64,000 nt of DNA. It comes from Neckera pumila. Taxonomy: Eukaryota > Streptophyta > Bryopsida > Hypnales > Neckeraceae. The notes under the pieces are model-generated. The model worked only from the letters and a program-made list of their open reading frames with translations. It made no database searches and was not told the DNA's origin. Of this stretch, positions 11,676 to 24,770 are shown one piece after another; position 1 is the first letter of the stretch, and each line of letters begins with the position of its first letter. A program made the translations under genes and the position numbers. The stretch is taken from NCBI GenBank assembly GCA_963969595.1, contig OZ018408.1, forward strand, positions 14,815,823 through 14,879,822, written 5' to 3'.

Positions 11676-12083
11676 ATTCCGTAGGGTGTACCTACCTTAT
11701 ACGGATTTATGTTTCAGACCCCCCGGTCTGAAACGAGCAAAAGTATTGGAAACTCGCGAAGTTAACGAAATTGACGTTCTTGCCTCACCGACTCAACAGC
11801 TTGTTTGTATGTTTAATATGTCAAGACGACGTCCAACAAACCCTGTTAGGTCTGACGTATAAGAGGATTCTCAAAACATTCTCAAAATACTCTACAACAT
11901 TTGAACTGGACCGGATTGTTTAGTATATTAATTTGATTTGACACTCATCGAATCATGCAGACATCAGAAATCATTAGACATGAGATGCCAGTGATCAATA
12001 TTAATACTGTATATCAGCAGAAATATTCAATCAATCAACTATTCAATTACTCAATCAAATTTACGTACAATCAAACCCGAATT
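11676..12083. other. Gene-free spacer with a small GC palindrome
   Basis: This AT-rich spacer separates the TTAA element nest from the exon-3-like transferrin piece. A short palindrome, GTTTCAGACCCCCCGGTCTGA, sits near 11710-11733. It shares the CAGACCG module with the loop of the foldback element at 10830-11532. Nothing else is visible. Confidence 0.5.
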
Positions 12084-12437
12084 TTAATTCTTTAATGGCG
12101 TGGCTGTGCATAGGGCGTTGCCCTCTGACTTGGAGATGATGTTGAGATTCACCAGGGTGGCGATAGGAAGGGTCCAACCAGCGCTACGCCCGTAACCACT
12201 GTGGCATGAGCGCTTTCCTTTGAGGTCGGCTAACTTTAAAGGGCAAGCAGTCTTCTTCACGATCCCCTCAGCGTAGTGAACCTTCCATGCGAATGGGCTA
12301 GAGCCTTCCATGCGAATGGGCCTCGAGCTGTATGTCGCAGCAGCGGTGTCGATGAAACCTCCGTCGAACGAATTGCACTTGGCCTGCGTTGATCTTCTTC
12401 ATGCAATCCTCTCCGCTTGCAGCTTGCTCCCACCACG

Positions 12438-14414
12438 CTGAATGCATTCCTTAGATCACACAATTGAAACACCAATCATGACTCTACAGTTGGATTCCAA
12501 AAGCTAGAATCTGAAAATTGTCACTTCAAACTGTAATGTGATGAAAATTGAATGGATATATTCTGTAATTACATGTAGGACTCATCTGCAGCGCACAATG
12601 GAGGCACTCCGCATCCACGAGTCTCCGGGAGTAGGTGCTGGCCATGTGGGACTGGGACCTGCACCGCCGAAGGTGCACTCCCGTTCCGTGTGGCGCATTT
12701 CCGCGGCTCCAATTGCGCCAGGCCATTTGGTGGCCTTTGGAAGATCCTGATCCTGATCCGCATTATGATCATCAGTGAGAATTTTATATGCAATGAAGGT
12801 CCCGTCGTTTGTTTAAAAAAGTAACTAAGAATTTGTTGCATTGGTCGTAGCAATTGCCTTCGTAAGTGCTGACTCGATTTATGGTATTGAGCTTGATGGA
12901 ATTTTGAGTACGTGATTCTCTTAGAAAGTAAATTTTGATCGTGTATGCATGACATGACGGTCATAACCTCTTCGACAGCCATAGTCCAGTGGGTGAGTGA
13001 TGAACGTTATCAGGAGTTTAATGTGGGAGCAATATAAAACGCGTGAAGTGAATCCAAGTTGAAGCTTGGTCACTCCATGCTTCATGATTTTGGTACAGGA
13101 TTTGTAATCAGGTCGTGTAGAGTTCATGGGAAGGAAAGAAAACTTAAGGATTGTTTTAGCCCCAGTGGTGGAACTGTCATTGTGTGGGTACAGAAATAAG
13201 AGGAAGTTCAAATTAACCTCCTTTCATGATTTTGGCAAAGTTTTATTTTTCCCATTGAAACGAAGGACGTACATTACGTTTATTCCTCAGAGCAACAATC
13301 AGTTGACACACAAACGAAGGTCGGAGTGCATGCCCTGGCGAAAAATATGTCTGGTCAGAGCCTCATCACATTAATTCAAAGGGTTGAATTAATGTAGATC
13401 GGAATCGAATATTAAAGAGTTGATCACTACTATGTTTGCACATAACAAAATAAAAATATAATTAATAAACAAGCTTATGGAGGCACACGTACAGTGTTTC
13501 TACAATCCGATAATATCATCGTGAATTTTCAGAGACAAAGTAGTGAAAGTACCAAGGGGACTTTTTACTCTATTTCTCTGCAATGAAACGACGTAAGGTG
13601 CTAAATAAATTTTAAGTTAACATTTAATCACCTTATCTTTACTGTGCTACTGAATTATCCGCTGTATTCCCAACTAACATAGTCAGCTCATATACTATCC
13701 ATTGTGGGATGATTCTACGCAGTGGGTACCTGACCCCATACCAATTGGAACGACCATATATATATCCTCTGTGCACATGTTTCCAAACAGAGGAGTTTTC
13801 AGCCCGTTCATATCCCGACTTGTTTGAGTACCCAGAGGAACCGCACACGATTAGGCATCAAAGATGAAACACCAAATCCAAAGCAAATTGGAAAGCAACT
13901 TGCCAATTTGGACAGGGCAATTTGACTTACAATGAAAAGATGAGGTCCACGCATAGTAGTAATATCACAGAGAGCACTCAATTTCCCTCACAAAGTAGTT
14001 ATAGAAGCTTGAAACTGCTCACAAGCCCACAACCGGACCTAAACGCCATACTAACCACTAACTCTCAGCTGGGTATATTCAACAGAAGCTCCGCAACGAT
14101 TCACCTTCGAAGGGATTTGAAGTAAGATGTCCACTCCGAAGCAACGCTGAAAGGATTCTCCGATTCTAACATCAAACTGACATTGGACCCATGCAGATTG
14201 CAAACTAAGAACTCATTAATTCTACAGCTCTCTTATTGTGCCATTTTCACGGAAATCTCCACTGTGGCAGGCTTTCATACTTTCCCGCCCGATACCGATT
14301 CAACGACCGGTACGTATACTCTGCCCTAGTTTCCCAGATATTCGCAATTCTTGCCTCTCTATAACAGAATTGAATGGCATCCCGGCCTGCTCGCTACAAG
14401 CTCGAGTCAGTTCC
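12438..14414. other. Spacer between the two transferrin copies, unassigned GC-richer patches
   Basis: About 2 kb lies between the stop of the transferrin gene and the exon-3-like fragment. Patches at about 12590-12760 and 13640-13860 are GC-richer than the surroundings and open over 60-130 codons on the minus strand, but I recognise no domain in them. I looked for exon-1 and exon-2 counterparts of the transferrin gene (the signal peptide and the WCVSSADDKPVC motif) and found none. The last few hundred bases before 14414 probably include the transferrin 3' UTR. Confidence 0.45.
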
Positions 14415-16102
<1,688 letters not shown>

Positions 16103-16231
16103 GACTCCGCACCCCTGAACTCCCCAAACGCAGCGCTTGCAATTGAAATTAAAAAAACTGCAGCAATCAATCGAGCAAGCCAGCTAATTAATTCAGGGAA
16201 ATGATAAACTAGAGGAGCGGTGGGTTGTGCT

Positions 16232-16241
16232 TATATATATA
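16232..16241 (-). promoter_or_regulatory. Probable TATA box of the transferrin-like gene
   Basis: TATATATATA lies 130 bp upstream of the ATG at 16102 on the minus strand. A TATA box here would place transcription start near 16205, giving a 5' leader of about 100 nt without an upstream ATG. Confidence 0.45.
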
Positions 16242-16920
16242 CGTCGTCCTGGAAGCTCAGCCTATTCTGTACCCCCAGTCCCCAGTGGAATCTCCATGCC
16301 AGCTTCCTCACTCGATCCCCAAAGGGCCCAGGGGGCGACCATACATTCAGGAAGTACAAGTCATCCGGCGCTTGTTCTCATCCGTAGTGCAGTTGTACCT
16401 TCCGGACTATGGATGTGCGGAATCCCGTACGGACAGATTCCCGAGGACGACGGTCCCGAGAAGGCAAATATTAGAGTTTGGGCTCCAGGAGAGCGTGGCG
16501 AGCAGAAGAAGGGTGCGCATCTGGAAGAGCGGTGGAAGCGGGGAGCGCGTCGGCAACCCTCGGGCGCGAGCTCACAGTCGGAGAGCGCATGGTGGGCACT
16601 GTGGGGGCACAAGCTCATGGAGTAGACCGTTGCCATGGAGGAGCATCGTGGAGGTCGCCAACGATTCAGCACACCTACTACCCAGAGAAACGCAGGATGA
16701 CATCCTGCAGTCTATATTTGTTTTCTACTACCGTAAGCAGGCAAGGTAACTCAATATGTGAAGAGTTCATCAGTTCCAGCACCTAAAAGTGAAGATTTTC
16801 CTAGTCTCAAAAAAATTAGCGATGATTAGTCAAAGTTTGAATGACCAAAACAATTTGATGAGGTTATCAAGTAAACGCAAACAAGAGAAATGCAACTGAA
16901 GTGTTTTTGTAATTTTCCAA
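16242..16920. other. GC-richer region upstream of the transferrin gene, no supportable gene
   Basis: About 16260-16740 is GC-rich and open in three overlapping frames on both strands, which is what GC-rich non-coding DNA gives. No domain, splice pattern or start context favours any frame. It is most simply the distal promoter, or a fragment of an old upstream gene. Confidence 0.4.
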
Positions 16921-16926
16921 TGCTCT

Positions 16927-17152
16927 ACACAAAATAGTGAAATTAGGTTGCCCCACACTATATAGATATTCATTGCTATTGTACAGCGATGCATTCAATC
17001 CAGAGCCATGTGTGGTATAGATTTGTGGTATAGAATTGTGGTATAGATTAGTGCACCAGTTCAAGGCTTGGTCCAAGAGAGTTGCATGTGTACAAGCATA
17101 GATCCCATGAGGTCATTCATATGAAGTATGGCAGTCTAATTTCACTATTTTG
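16927..17152. mobile_element. TA-flanked MITE, copy 1 (CACAAAATAGTGAAATTAGG termini)
   Basis: It starts CACAAAATAGTGAAATTAGG after TA and ends with the inverted counterpart (CTAATTTCACTATTTTG). It matches the MITE inside an intron of the naphthoate synthase gene (54828-55048) along its length, including TTGCCCCACACTA and GCACCAGTTCAAGGC. Three near-repeats of GTGGTATAGA lie in the middle of this copy only. TA duplication and length suggest a Tc1/mariner-type MITE. Confidence 0.7.
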
Positions 17153-17573
17153 TAGTTACAATTGCAAATTTTCAAAGTTGAAATAATAGAACTCAAGTGA
17201 TTTTGTAATGTCTCAAGTCTCATTAGTTGTTAAGAAAAAATCCTCACCTCTCATTGGTTGTTTTTAAGAGTTGTGGCATCTTTGAATCATGGAGTGTTCA
17301 TTCAAGCTCATTTATTAGGTGCAGGAGAACAAAAGGAGTAAAATTAGGTGATGCTATTTTAGTGCAAGAGTTTGAATAGTGTGTGTTTGCAAAAAATAAT
17401 CAATTTTAATTATGTCACATATAGAATGATAAAGCTATCTTTTGTTATAACCTTTGAAGCATGAACCGCATGAAATTGAGTTTTTTTATATTGGAGATGG
17501 ATATCTCCATTGTAATCATATCTTTTATTTTTCAAAAAAAATTAAAAGTCTATTTTGCTAATTTGTCACATTT

Positions 17574-18420
17574 TTAATTTTAGGGGTTTTGTTTAGCATG
17601 CATTTTTTAGCAACATAGAAATTTGGGCAGGTACAATATAACTAGAGATTTGCATGTTTTAGGCCCAAACTTTAATAGAAGTTGTGGAGGAAAATCTTTC
17701 ATATACATTAAATTTTATGACATTTGGAAATATGAGTCAAAAATCATGGCTTAATATGTTACTTTTTTCCCAATCCGGCAGTCTAGGTAGATAAAAAAAA
17801 AAGCACTGTTTTAGGATAACCTAAATTTGAAATTGATTTTTTAGATTTATATATATTTGGAAAGCTTTGAATCATTCCATTTTGATCAATGAGTTGAAAG
17901 TTACGAGGAATTTTAGTTTATGAGCAGTTATAGATTCTCGACTCTAAAATAAACTGTGAAGTTGTTTATTTAACTCAATTTTCAATGCTTTTGGAAAATT
18001 ATATAATTATAGGATGCAGATTGTTTATTACAACATTACAACCACTGGGATTGACATTTTTCAATTCCATAACTAAATTCTTTACAATTTAGTGTTTTGG
18101 ATCATTCTCTTCTACTATCTGCGTACTTTTAATTTTTTTCCTATATATTGTACAATTCCAAATGATCTGAAATTTTTTTCCATGACTATACTTTCACCAA
18201 AAACGCTCTAAAATTGCCATTTGTAGTAGAAGTTCTAAATTTTGAAAAAAAAACATTTTTTGGACGCATGTAACCATAGGATCTTTAGTAGTACATTGAC
18301 TTGAGAACATGTGGAAAAATTTCAAACATTTTCACAGTGCAAATTGATAGATACAAGTGTTTGAAATCAAAGAAATGCTTCTTTTGGCCCTAGGAAAAAA
18401 CAGGAAGCTTTTAGCGCCCG
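17574..18420 (+). mobile_element. Degenerate, internally rearranged subfamily B TTAA element
   Basis: From 17574 to about 18180 the sequence follows the intact element at 6953-7882 (GCATGCATTTTTTAGCAACA, then GGGCAGGTA and onward). At 18180 it switches to the inverted complement of that element's right-hand ~230 bp (CCATGACTATACTTTCACC, then the ACATGTAACCATAGGATC segment). The right part has therefore been inverted, and the terminal TTTAGGGGTTAA is lost. Non-coding. Confidence 0.55.
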
Positions 18421-19964
18421 GTTGGTGTTTGCTAAAATCTAGACCCTTGTGAATTCATTGCAATCAAACTATCACCTAATAAGAGATCCACATAAACTAA
18501 CCATACCGATTGGTAGTGGAGACAAGCCTGGAGCTCAAGGAAATGGACACGTCCTTTGACTGTACCATTGAAAAGATTATAATAGCCAAACAAGGAAATT
18601 TTTAAATTTCGAAAGACAGATCCTGTCGCTAAGGCACTCAGGGATTAATGATCTAGAGCTGAAATTTTTGTGATCTATTCCCATATTAGGCATTCATCTT
18701 TCTACTAAGAAGAATCCCAAAAGATAATGTTTTATGTCCTTTACATTTGGACAAATAGAGCTCTCTAATATACGCAGTTCTAAACATTGAAAATAGTCTT
18801 AAACTCATGCTTTTGGTAAAATCTCTTTACCATCAAGTCTTTACAATGACCAATTCTTCTCATTTTTTTATAAATTTATTTTCCTAATTTTTACAAATTA
18901 AAACATCCAAGTACCTATTTTATTGAGATTTTGTACTTTTCTTTTTTTTCTACAATTTAGAGAATTTTCTATGCTTTTTGTTTTTGAAAGTACCATTTTC
19001 TAAAAGGTGCATACATTGTCTATATTTTCATATCTAAAGAATAGTTTCTTTTAATTTTAAAGAGCATCAGAAAAAACTTTTAAAAAGCATTAGAACAGCC
19101 AAAATGGTAAATACATTCAAAATCAGCTAGTCATTCTTGCAATAACCTAGTGCATATCTCCCTCATGAATATTATTTTGAATGTATAATGATGAATTTGG
19201 TCTAATTAGTCTCAACATTTGGATGTCTTAATTTTATATACAAATTGGATGAATGTAGAAATATTGGATGCAAATTGGATGACAAACATTTTATTTTGAG
19301 TTAGTTTGAAAATAGTGTCAGTGACAAAAAATCAAGCAAACAATTATATATATAGTATTATAGATGATTCAAAAGTTGGTTTCATTGTACCTATATTACT
19401 CTAGAGTGATGAGTGATCCATGTGAAGATGATGTATTTTTTAGTATTCAAAAGAAAGAAAAAACAAAAACTTTGATTGCAAACTTCCATAAAATATTGAA
19501 TTAAAATGATTTTAATTTCTTTTTTTTATTTCTTTATACAACAATTTTTAGTCTATGCCAAGACCATTGTTTTGAATTTTGGCTCTATGCAAATCCCTTA
19601 GAATAGATATTCAATAGTATTCCAAATCCTATTAAACTACATGTATAAGCTGTTTTCAGAAACCAATCTTCTATACCAAATTAATCTTAGAATTAACAAA
19701 TTTCTTATATAAACTTAAAACATGAGACCAGGAACCTGAAGGATATTTTGTGATGACGTAGTTCAAAATTTAGCCAATCTATAACAATAACTACATGGCA
19801 ATACAATAGGATCTGAATCAAGTTGTCAAAAGCAAAAAAAAACATGTTTGAATCATTGCACAATAGAAGTGGAAAATGAACGCAAATATGATAATTCATG
19901 TTCAAATCAAGTGGTTGAAAGCAATAAAATATAATGGTTGGGACATTATTTTTTGTCAGCATTA
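18421..19964. other. AT-rich gene-free stretch
   Basis: No gene-like sequence is visible. At about 18628-18648 there is AAGGCACTCAGGGATTAAT, which resembles the right terminus of the element at 31549-32193 and may be a solo end. The rest is low-complexity AT-rich DNA. Confidence 0.5.
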
Positions 19965-20369
19965 GAGCATCCCCACTCCAACTCAACAAGTGGCTCAAAC
20001 TAGGCAAATGGCCGTGCCCGGCCATAATGAGTGCCCCACGGCACGCACGGCGAGGACCAAAAAATGGCCGGGCACGGCCAAATTTGAAGAGCACCCGGCC
20101 AAATGAAGAGTCTTGCTTGCGGCTCGATATGAGTTATTTTGTCTTTATTTCCAAGTTTTGAGAGACCTTTTCATTTATTCTGCAAGTTTCAAGAGACCTT
20201 TTCATTAATGAATGTCTTTCCCCGAGTAGGCATTCATGAGGTAGCACTTGGGGGCCATGTAAACCCGGTTTCCCGTGTTCGTAACCCATGTTGCCGTGGG
20301 GCACATGGGCTGGGCTTGGTCAAATGACACTCTAAGTGCTCCCTGGCCGTGCCTGGAGTGGGGATGCTC
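19965..20369. mobile_element. Tourist-like (PIF/Harbinger) MITE
   Basis: The ends are GAGCATCCCCACTCCA and, inverted, TGGAGTGGGGATGCTC, each flanked by TTA (19962-19964 and 20370-20372). A 3-bp TTA duplication with GAGCATCyCCA-like termini fits PIF/Harbinger MITEs. The 405-bp interior is GC-richer (repeated GGCCGGGCACGGCC-type blocks) but has no supportable gene. Confidence 0.8.
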
Positions 20370-20372
20370 TTA

Positions 20373-23300
20373 GAAAGGAAAGGGAGGCGTAGAAGGGCCG
20401 TGAGTTCCTTTGACGTTCCCGGCATCAATAATTCTACTCTCATGAAGAGAGCTATTAGACGCAATCAAGCTAATGTGACCGGGAACCTTGGACGTACCTT
20501 TCAGTAATTGCCACCTGTGAAGAGTCACGAGCCCCGCCAAGTCCCCTACCCACGAACCCGTCCTGGACCCATCCTGAATCCTGTCACGTATCAGACCTTG
20601 AATACTTTTGGCAAGGATACTGTTAAAAACATCAGGTTTGGTCAAGGCTCGTCAACACAGAAGTGCGCCACAATCGCAGCCACGTCATGCAAGAGAGTCA
20701 AGAATGAGTAATCTTAGCAAGAAGAAATTGGCGACAATGTCAAAATCATGGGCGCCATTTTGAAATAACTGGCACAAAATATAACAGGTGTCTACGTTTC
20801 AGCTTGCTCCCTGAGATCAACTACGTTTGAGAACATGTAATCTAAAAGAGAGTCTGCTTGGGAACAACAATTAGATGGCCCTTTCCAGGCTTCAATTTTT
20901 CCCTAATGGTGATATATACTTTCAATTGATCCATTAGCCACTTCATCCCTCAAATTTATTGGAAATAATTCTTGTATTATTTTTTAACCTTAATCTTCAA
21001 AAAAAGATGATTTTCTTACTTTAGCTTTTGAGTTGTAATTCCAAAAACTTAGATTCTTACCTAAGATTTCACAGCACTACCCTATATCTTGTAAAAAAAA
21101 AAATTTCAACTGACCCAAGACGATTGCAAGAAATACAAAGGTTGCTATTATGTGAGCCTAGGATCATGAGCACATGAGCCTAAAAGATTATATAGAGATG
21201 AGGACCAAAAAGTCCATTCCTCACTTGGACCTTTCCAAAGGAGTTAATTCTCCACCAAATTTTGAACTAATTATATATTCTAAAAGTTGAGGAGATGGGA
21301 AGAAATGTATTAAAATTTGAAGTGAAAATAATTGCCCTACCATCCTTTAATATTTGCCAAAGACAATTTTGCACTTGTAATTTGTAAGAAATTTGCCATG
21401 CTCATCAACATCAATAACATTGTTTTGCCTCTAAGTTGCTCTTTAGAATTTGAAAGTGTTTCAAATCAAGCGAGTGCTTTGTAGATTGATAATGGATTGG
21501 TTTTAAATTGGTGGAACATTGGTGGTGGATTTACAACAATTTTTGGAGCCTTTTAACTGTGATTTTTATTTATTATTTCTAAATTTTTTTTCTATTACTT
21601 CTCTTTGTTTGGTATGCCTCAAAATTTAACACCTTCTGTCTCTCTTTTATAGCTTCTAGAATCTATAATTAGTTGTAAAATTTAGTGAAGTATTAACTAT
21701 GTGAGGAAAAATCTCAATGAGGAATGGATCTTTTTGTCCCTGATTCTACCTATGTTATAAGTGTCTACATTGTAAAAACTTTCTATCATTACTGGTTGTG
21801 AGATATTTACTTATACATATACTTAAAGCTCATATTCCACCTTCCATGCTCACATGCGGATAGCTAGAATACAAGACATGACAAAAGTCACTAACCTAAA
21901 GACAATGAGGAAGACTTGGTCGGGCATAAAAAATTATCTTGAAGTTCAAAGGCTGCAAAATAATTAATTTCTATAGTTTTTTGCATGGATAGATGTATAA
22001 TTGTAATGTGTATACTAAGGCTTCAATGTTGTTTACACTGTGACATCAATGGCGTCAAATTGCTTAAAATGATTCAATCTTAAAATTTGTGAATTTGTGG
22101 ATTTCTAAAATTTTGGAATTGAAAATAATAAACTTAAAAAATAAATTATAAATCTATTCATGAATCCACTTGAAAATATAAACAAATAGTAGTTTGTGTA
22201 TTTGTAAATTTGCACATTACATTAGTCTACAGGTTGTTGTTCCAATGTTTTATTTGTCTCACAATTATATTCAATTTATAATTACAATTCTTTAAAATGT
22301 AGAAAATTTAATATCTCAAAGAATTGAAATTTCAAAATCTATAGACTTGTAAATTTGAATCTTCAATAATGGATAAATTAATAAGTTTAGAAAGTTTATA
22401 TTTAAAGGCTAGTCTGTTGAATTTCTAAACTTTTTTTAATTTGAAGTGATTTAATTTGTAATTTTGTAGGTTAATAAATTTTTTTCATTTAAAGTTTTAA
22501 AATCTATTAAGTTTTATTTCAATAAAAATGAAATAATCTTAACTACCAAATTTTTATAATTTTCTAAACCTATGGTAATACAAATAGATTTTAGAAAAAT
22601 AAACTAATTAAATTAGTTTTCTACAAATAGTAAATAAATTGCATTACCTTCTTGAAGTTGTCTTCATAATAGAAATATGGATTTTAAATTTAACTTTAAT
22701 CATTATCAACTTAATATATTGGTTGTCTTAAAAGTGGTGCAATATGCCCAAGCTATATTCATTTGATGAAGAATAAAACCTTAAAAGAAGCCACAATTTT
22801 TCTTCAAGAAGACATATATATGGCCATTATAATTTCAATAAATTCATTAAGAAAATATTGTGATGAAAATTGGTACAAAATTAAAAAATCATTGAAATCA
22901 AAACTTTCAAAATTAAAACTTTGTGACGACAAAATCTTTGTATCCTAGCTTATAAGCCCCTCATACATTTCTTTGACAATATAAAACTTGACTTGAATCA
23001 AATACCCAAAATTGTTTGTAAAGTATTTAGAGCAAATGCATAGGAAGGAAATAAGTTTACAATACTAAATTTAAAAGACATGAAGGTAGATTTTTGGCAA
23101 AAAAACTTATGAGTTCCATGGCTTTAAAAGCAACACTTGGCACGAATTGATCGAGGCATTATTTATTAAAAAAAATTCTTGCAAAATTTATTCTATAGGA
23201 TCCTCTAAATCTTAAATTTGTCACTTCATGTCATGTTGATGCTTAATTAGTCATAAGTCTCTAATTGCTCTCTAGTAGCCATTGATGGAAAATTGATGGT

Positions 23301-23573
23301 TCACCATTCAAGTGTTAAAGTTGAAATCATCACTCTTCTATTAATATCAATAATGTGTGGTGAGGGATAATCTTTTGGCTTCCAAGATTGGCTTGTGAGT
23401 AATCTTTATGCTTGTTGAATTACTTGTAGCTTTCTTGTAAATATAGAAATATTCAAATATATAAGGGCAAAGTTTTTGCTAATCATGCACTACAATCATT
23501 GGCATTGCTTCTTCAAAAAATATTCAATCATAAAATTTATCCATATCATTGCATGTCATGCTATTGACAGTCT
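20373..23573. other. Gene-free stretch; one GC-richer patch then AT-rich DNA
   Basis: About 20390-20710 is GC-richer and opens over 60-90 codons on both strands, with no domain I recognise. It could be a remnant of an old exon. From 20720 to 23573 the DNA is AT-rich and I see no gene, RNA gene or element boundary I can defend. Confidence 0.45.
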
Positions 23574-24418
23574 TTAATCCCTAAAGGACCAAGGCCATTT
23601 TTTTGCCAAAAAACACTCAAAACTACCATTTCTATAGCAAAGAGTAAAAAAATTGAAAATTATTTTTTTTTCCACATCTAACCATAGGATCTTATATCTA
23701 ACTAATATAGCAATGTGCGGAAAAAAATTCGGAATTTTTAACTGCACAGAATGCAAGATATCTGCATTTAAAGTGCAAAAAGCAAGTTTTTCAGCATGTT
23801 GTGGGACTAGATTTTTTTACTTTGAACATTTTTAACTTGAAATTTTTGCACTACAAAGTTTGAGCTTTAAACCTTTATAGTACAGAATCGAGTTGAAAAT
23901 CTAGAAAAAAATAAAAAAATAAGAAAAAAATTAATTTTCATTATTAAAATTGTTAAGTAGAAGTAGGTACAAGATAAAATGAAAATCTAAAATATGAATC
24001 TTTTATATAGAATTAAAATTCACTTATCCCAATGGTGAAATGAATCCTACACGTTCTTTTCTTAGGAAGATGCTCTAAGTGCCAAAAAAATAAGATTGTC
24101 CATAACTTTTTCATAACAAATCCAAATGGAATGAATCAAAGCTTTCCAAATAGACAAAAATATAATCTATGGAAAAAAAAAAATTTAAGAGAAATCTACA
24201 AAAGAAAATTTGTTGCCACCCTCTCCCTTGTTTTGAGCTTATTAAGGCATAACTTTTGTTTTTAGGCACCGGTTGAAAAAAAATTATATTCTTACAAAGT
24301 TTTTCAATTTTTCTATCTTCCAAAAAAGTTTCAAAAAATCAAGACAAAAATTCAGCTCTTAGGTACCTGTCCAAAATCCAAATGTTTGCGGAACGGATAA
24401 TGGTCCTTTAGGGCTTAA
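23574..24418 (-). mobile_element. TTAA-flanked piggyBac-like MITE, subfamily A, inverted
   Basis: The ends are TTAATCCCTAAAGGACC (23574) and TGGTCCTTTAGGGCTTAA (24418), each with TTAA. The 845-bp interior is the inverted counterpart of 1351-2282, with the shared segments AACCATAGGATCTTA and GCATTTAAAGTGCAAAAAG. Single-base changes in both termini show that it is old. Non-coding. Confidence 0.72.
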
Positions 24419-24498
24419 TCCAGCTTTATTCTAGACTAGCCATTGAAAGTAGATTGATAATTGCAATTTTGATTATCAAGCATGTTTGTGTCATGTCC

Positions 24499-24767
24499 CA
24501 CTATTAAAAAAAAATGTTTTAGGTGACGAGCCCTAATTTTTTATAACAGATTTTAGGTGATGTCAATGTTGGCAACTAAAATTTTTTATGTCAACAAAAA
24601 TGTACAACGTAACAATATTGACAATCCAACATTTTTATGTTAACATTGATGTTACGTTGTACATATTTATTGACATAAAAAATTTGGGTTGTCAACATTG
24701 ACATCACTTAAAATTTGTCATAAAAAATTCTAGCACTCGTCACCTAAAACAAGGGTTTCTTATAGTG
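24499..24767. mobile_element. CACTA-type palindromic MITE, TCC target duplication
   Basis: Nearly the whole 269 bp is a perfect-looking hairpin. CACTATTAAAAA...GTTTTAGGTGACGAG at the left is mirrored by CTCGTCACCTAAAAC...TTATAGTG at the right. The trinucleotide TCC flanks it on both sides (24496-24498 and 24768-24770). CACTA ends with a 3-bp duplication are diagnostic of the CACTA (En/Spm) superfamily; the foldback form indicates a non-autonomous derivative. Confidence 0.8.
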
Positions 24768-24770
24768 TCC

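Larger units (their letters stand above)
8213..12437 (-). pseudogene. Broken second copy of the transferrin-like gene (exon-3-like and exon-4-like pieces)
   Basis: Two pieces on the minus strand match exons 3 and 4 of the transferrin-like gene at 14415-16102. The exon-3-like piece is 12437-12130. It keeps the AG acceptor, the motifs [32 protein letters not shown] and [16 protein letters not shown], and a GT donor, but needs frameshifts before INAG and after VQF. It also has a tandem duplication of CCCATTCGCATGGAAGG. The exon-4-like piece is 8354-8213. It keeps the acceptor and reads ANDIESVTSF, then a stop where the parent has a conserved Cys, then SICSWC and GCTTANPHYDY, and breaks off at the Tyr ligand. 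The 3.8 kb between the pieces is filled mainly by inserted elements (8483-11675). I could not identify exon-1 or exon-2 counterparts, so this is a dead partial tandem duplicate. Confidence 0.8.

Noticed and set aside
12569..12982. 137-codon open stretch on the minus strand
   Set aside because: Low-complexity and Arg/Ile-rich in part, no domain, and it crosses GC-rich and AT-rich DNA without splice or codon evidence.
16225..16749. Open frames on both strands in a GC-rich block
   Set aside because: Overlapping frames are equally open, none has a domain, and the block lies just upstream of the transferrin gene; probably non-coding.
16867..17076. Peptide shared with 54770-54961 on the minus strand (WCTNL...SLYNS)
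   Set aside because: The shared sequence is the TA-flanked MITE itself, with no conserved frame, not a protein family.
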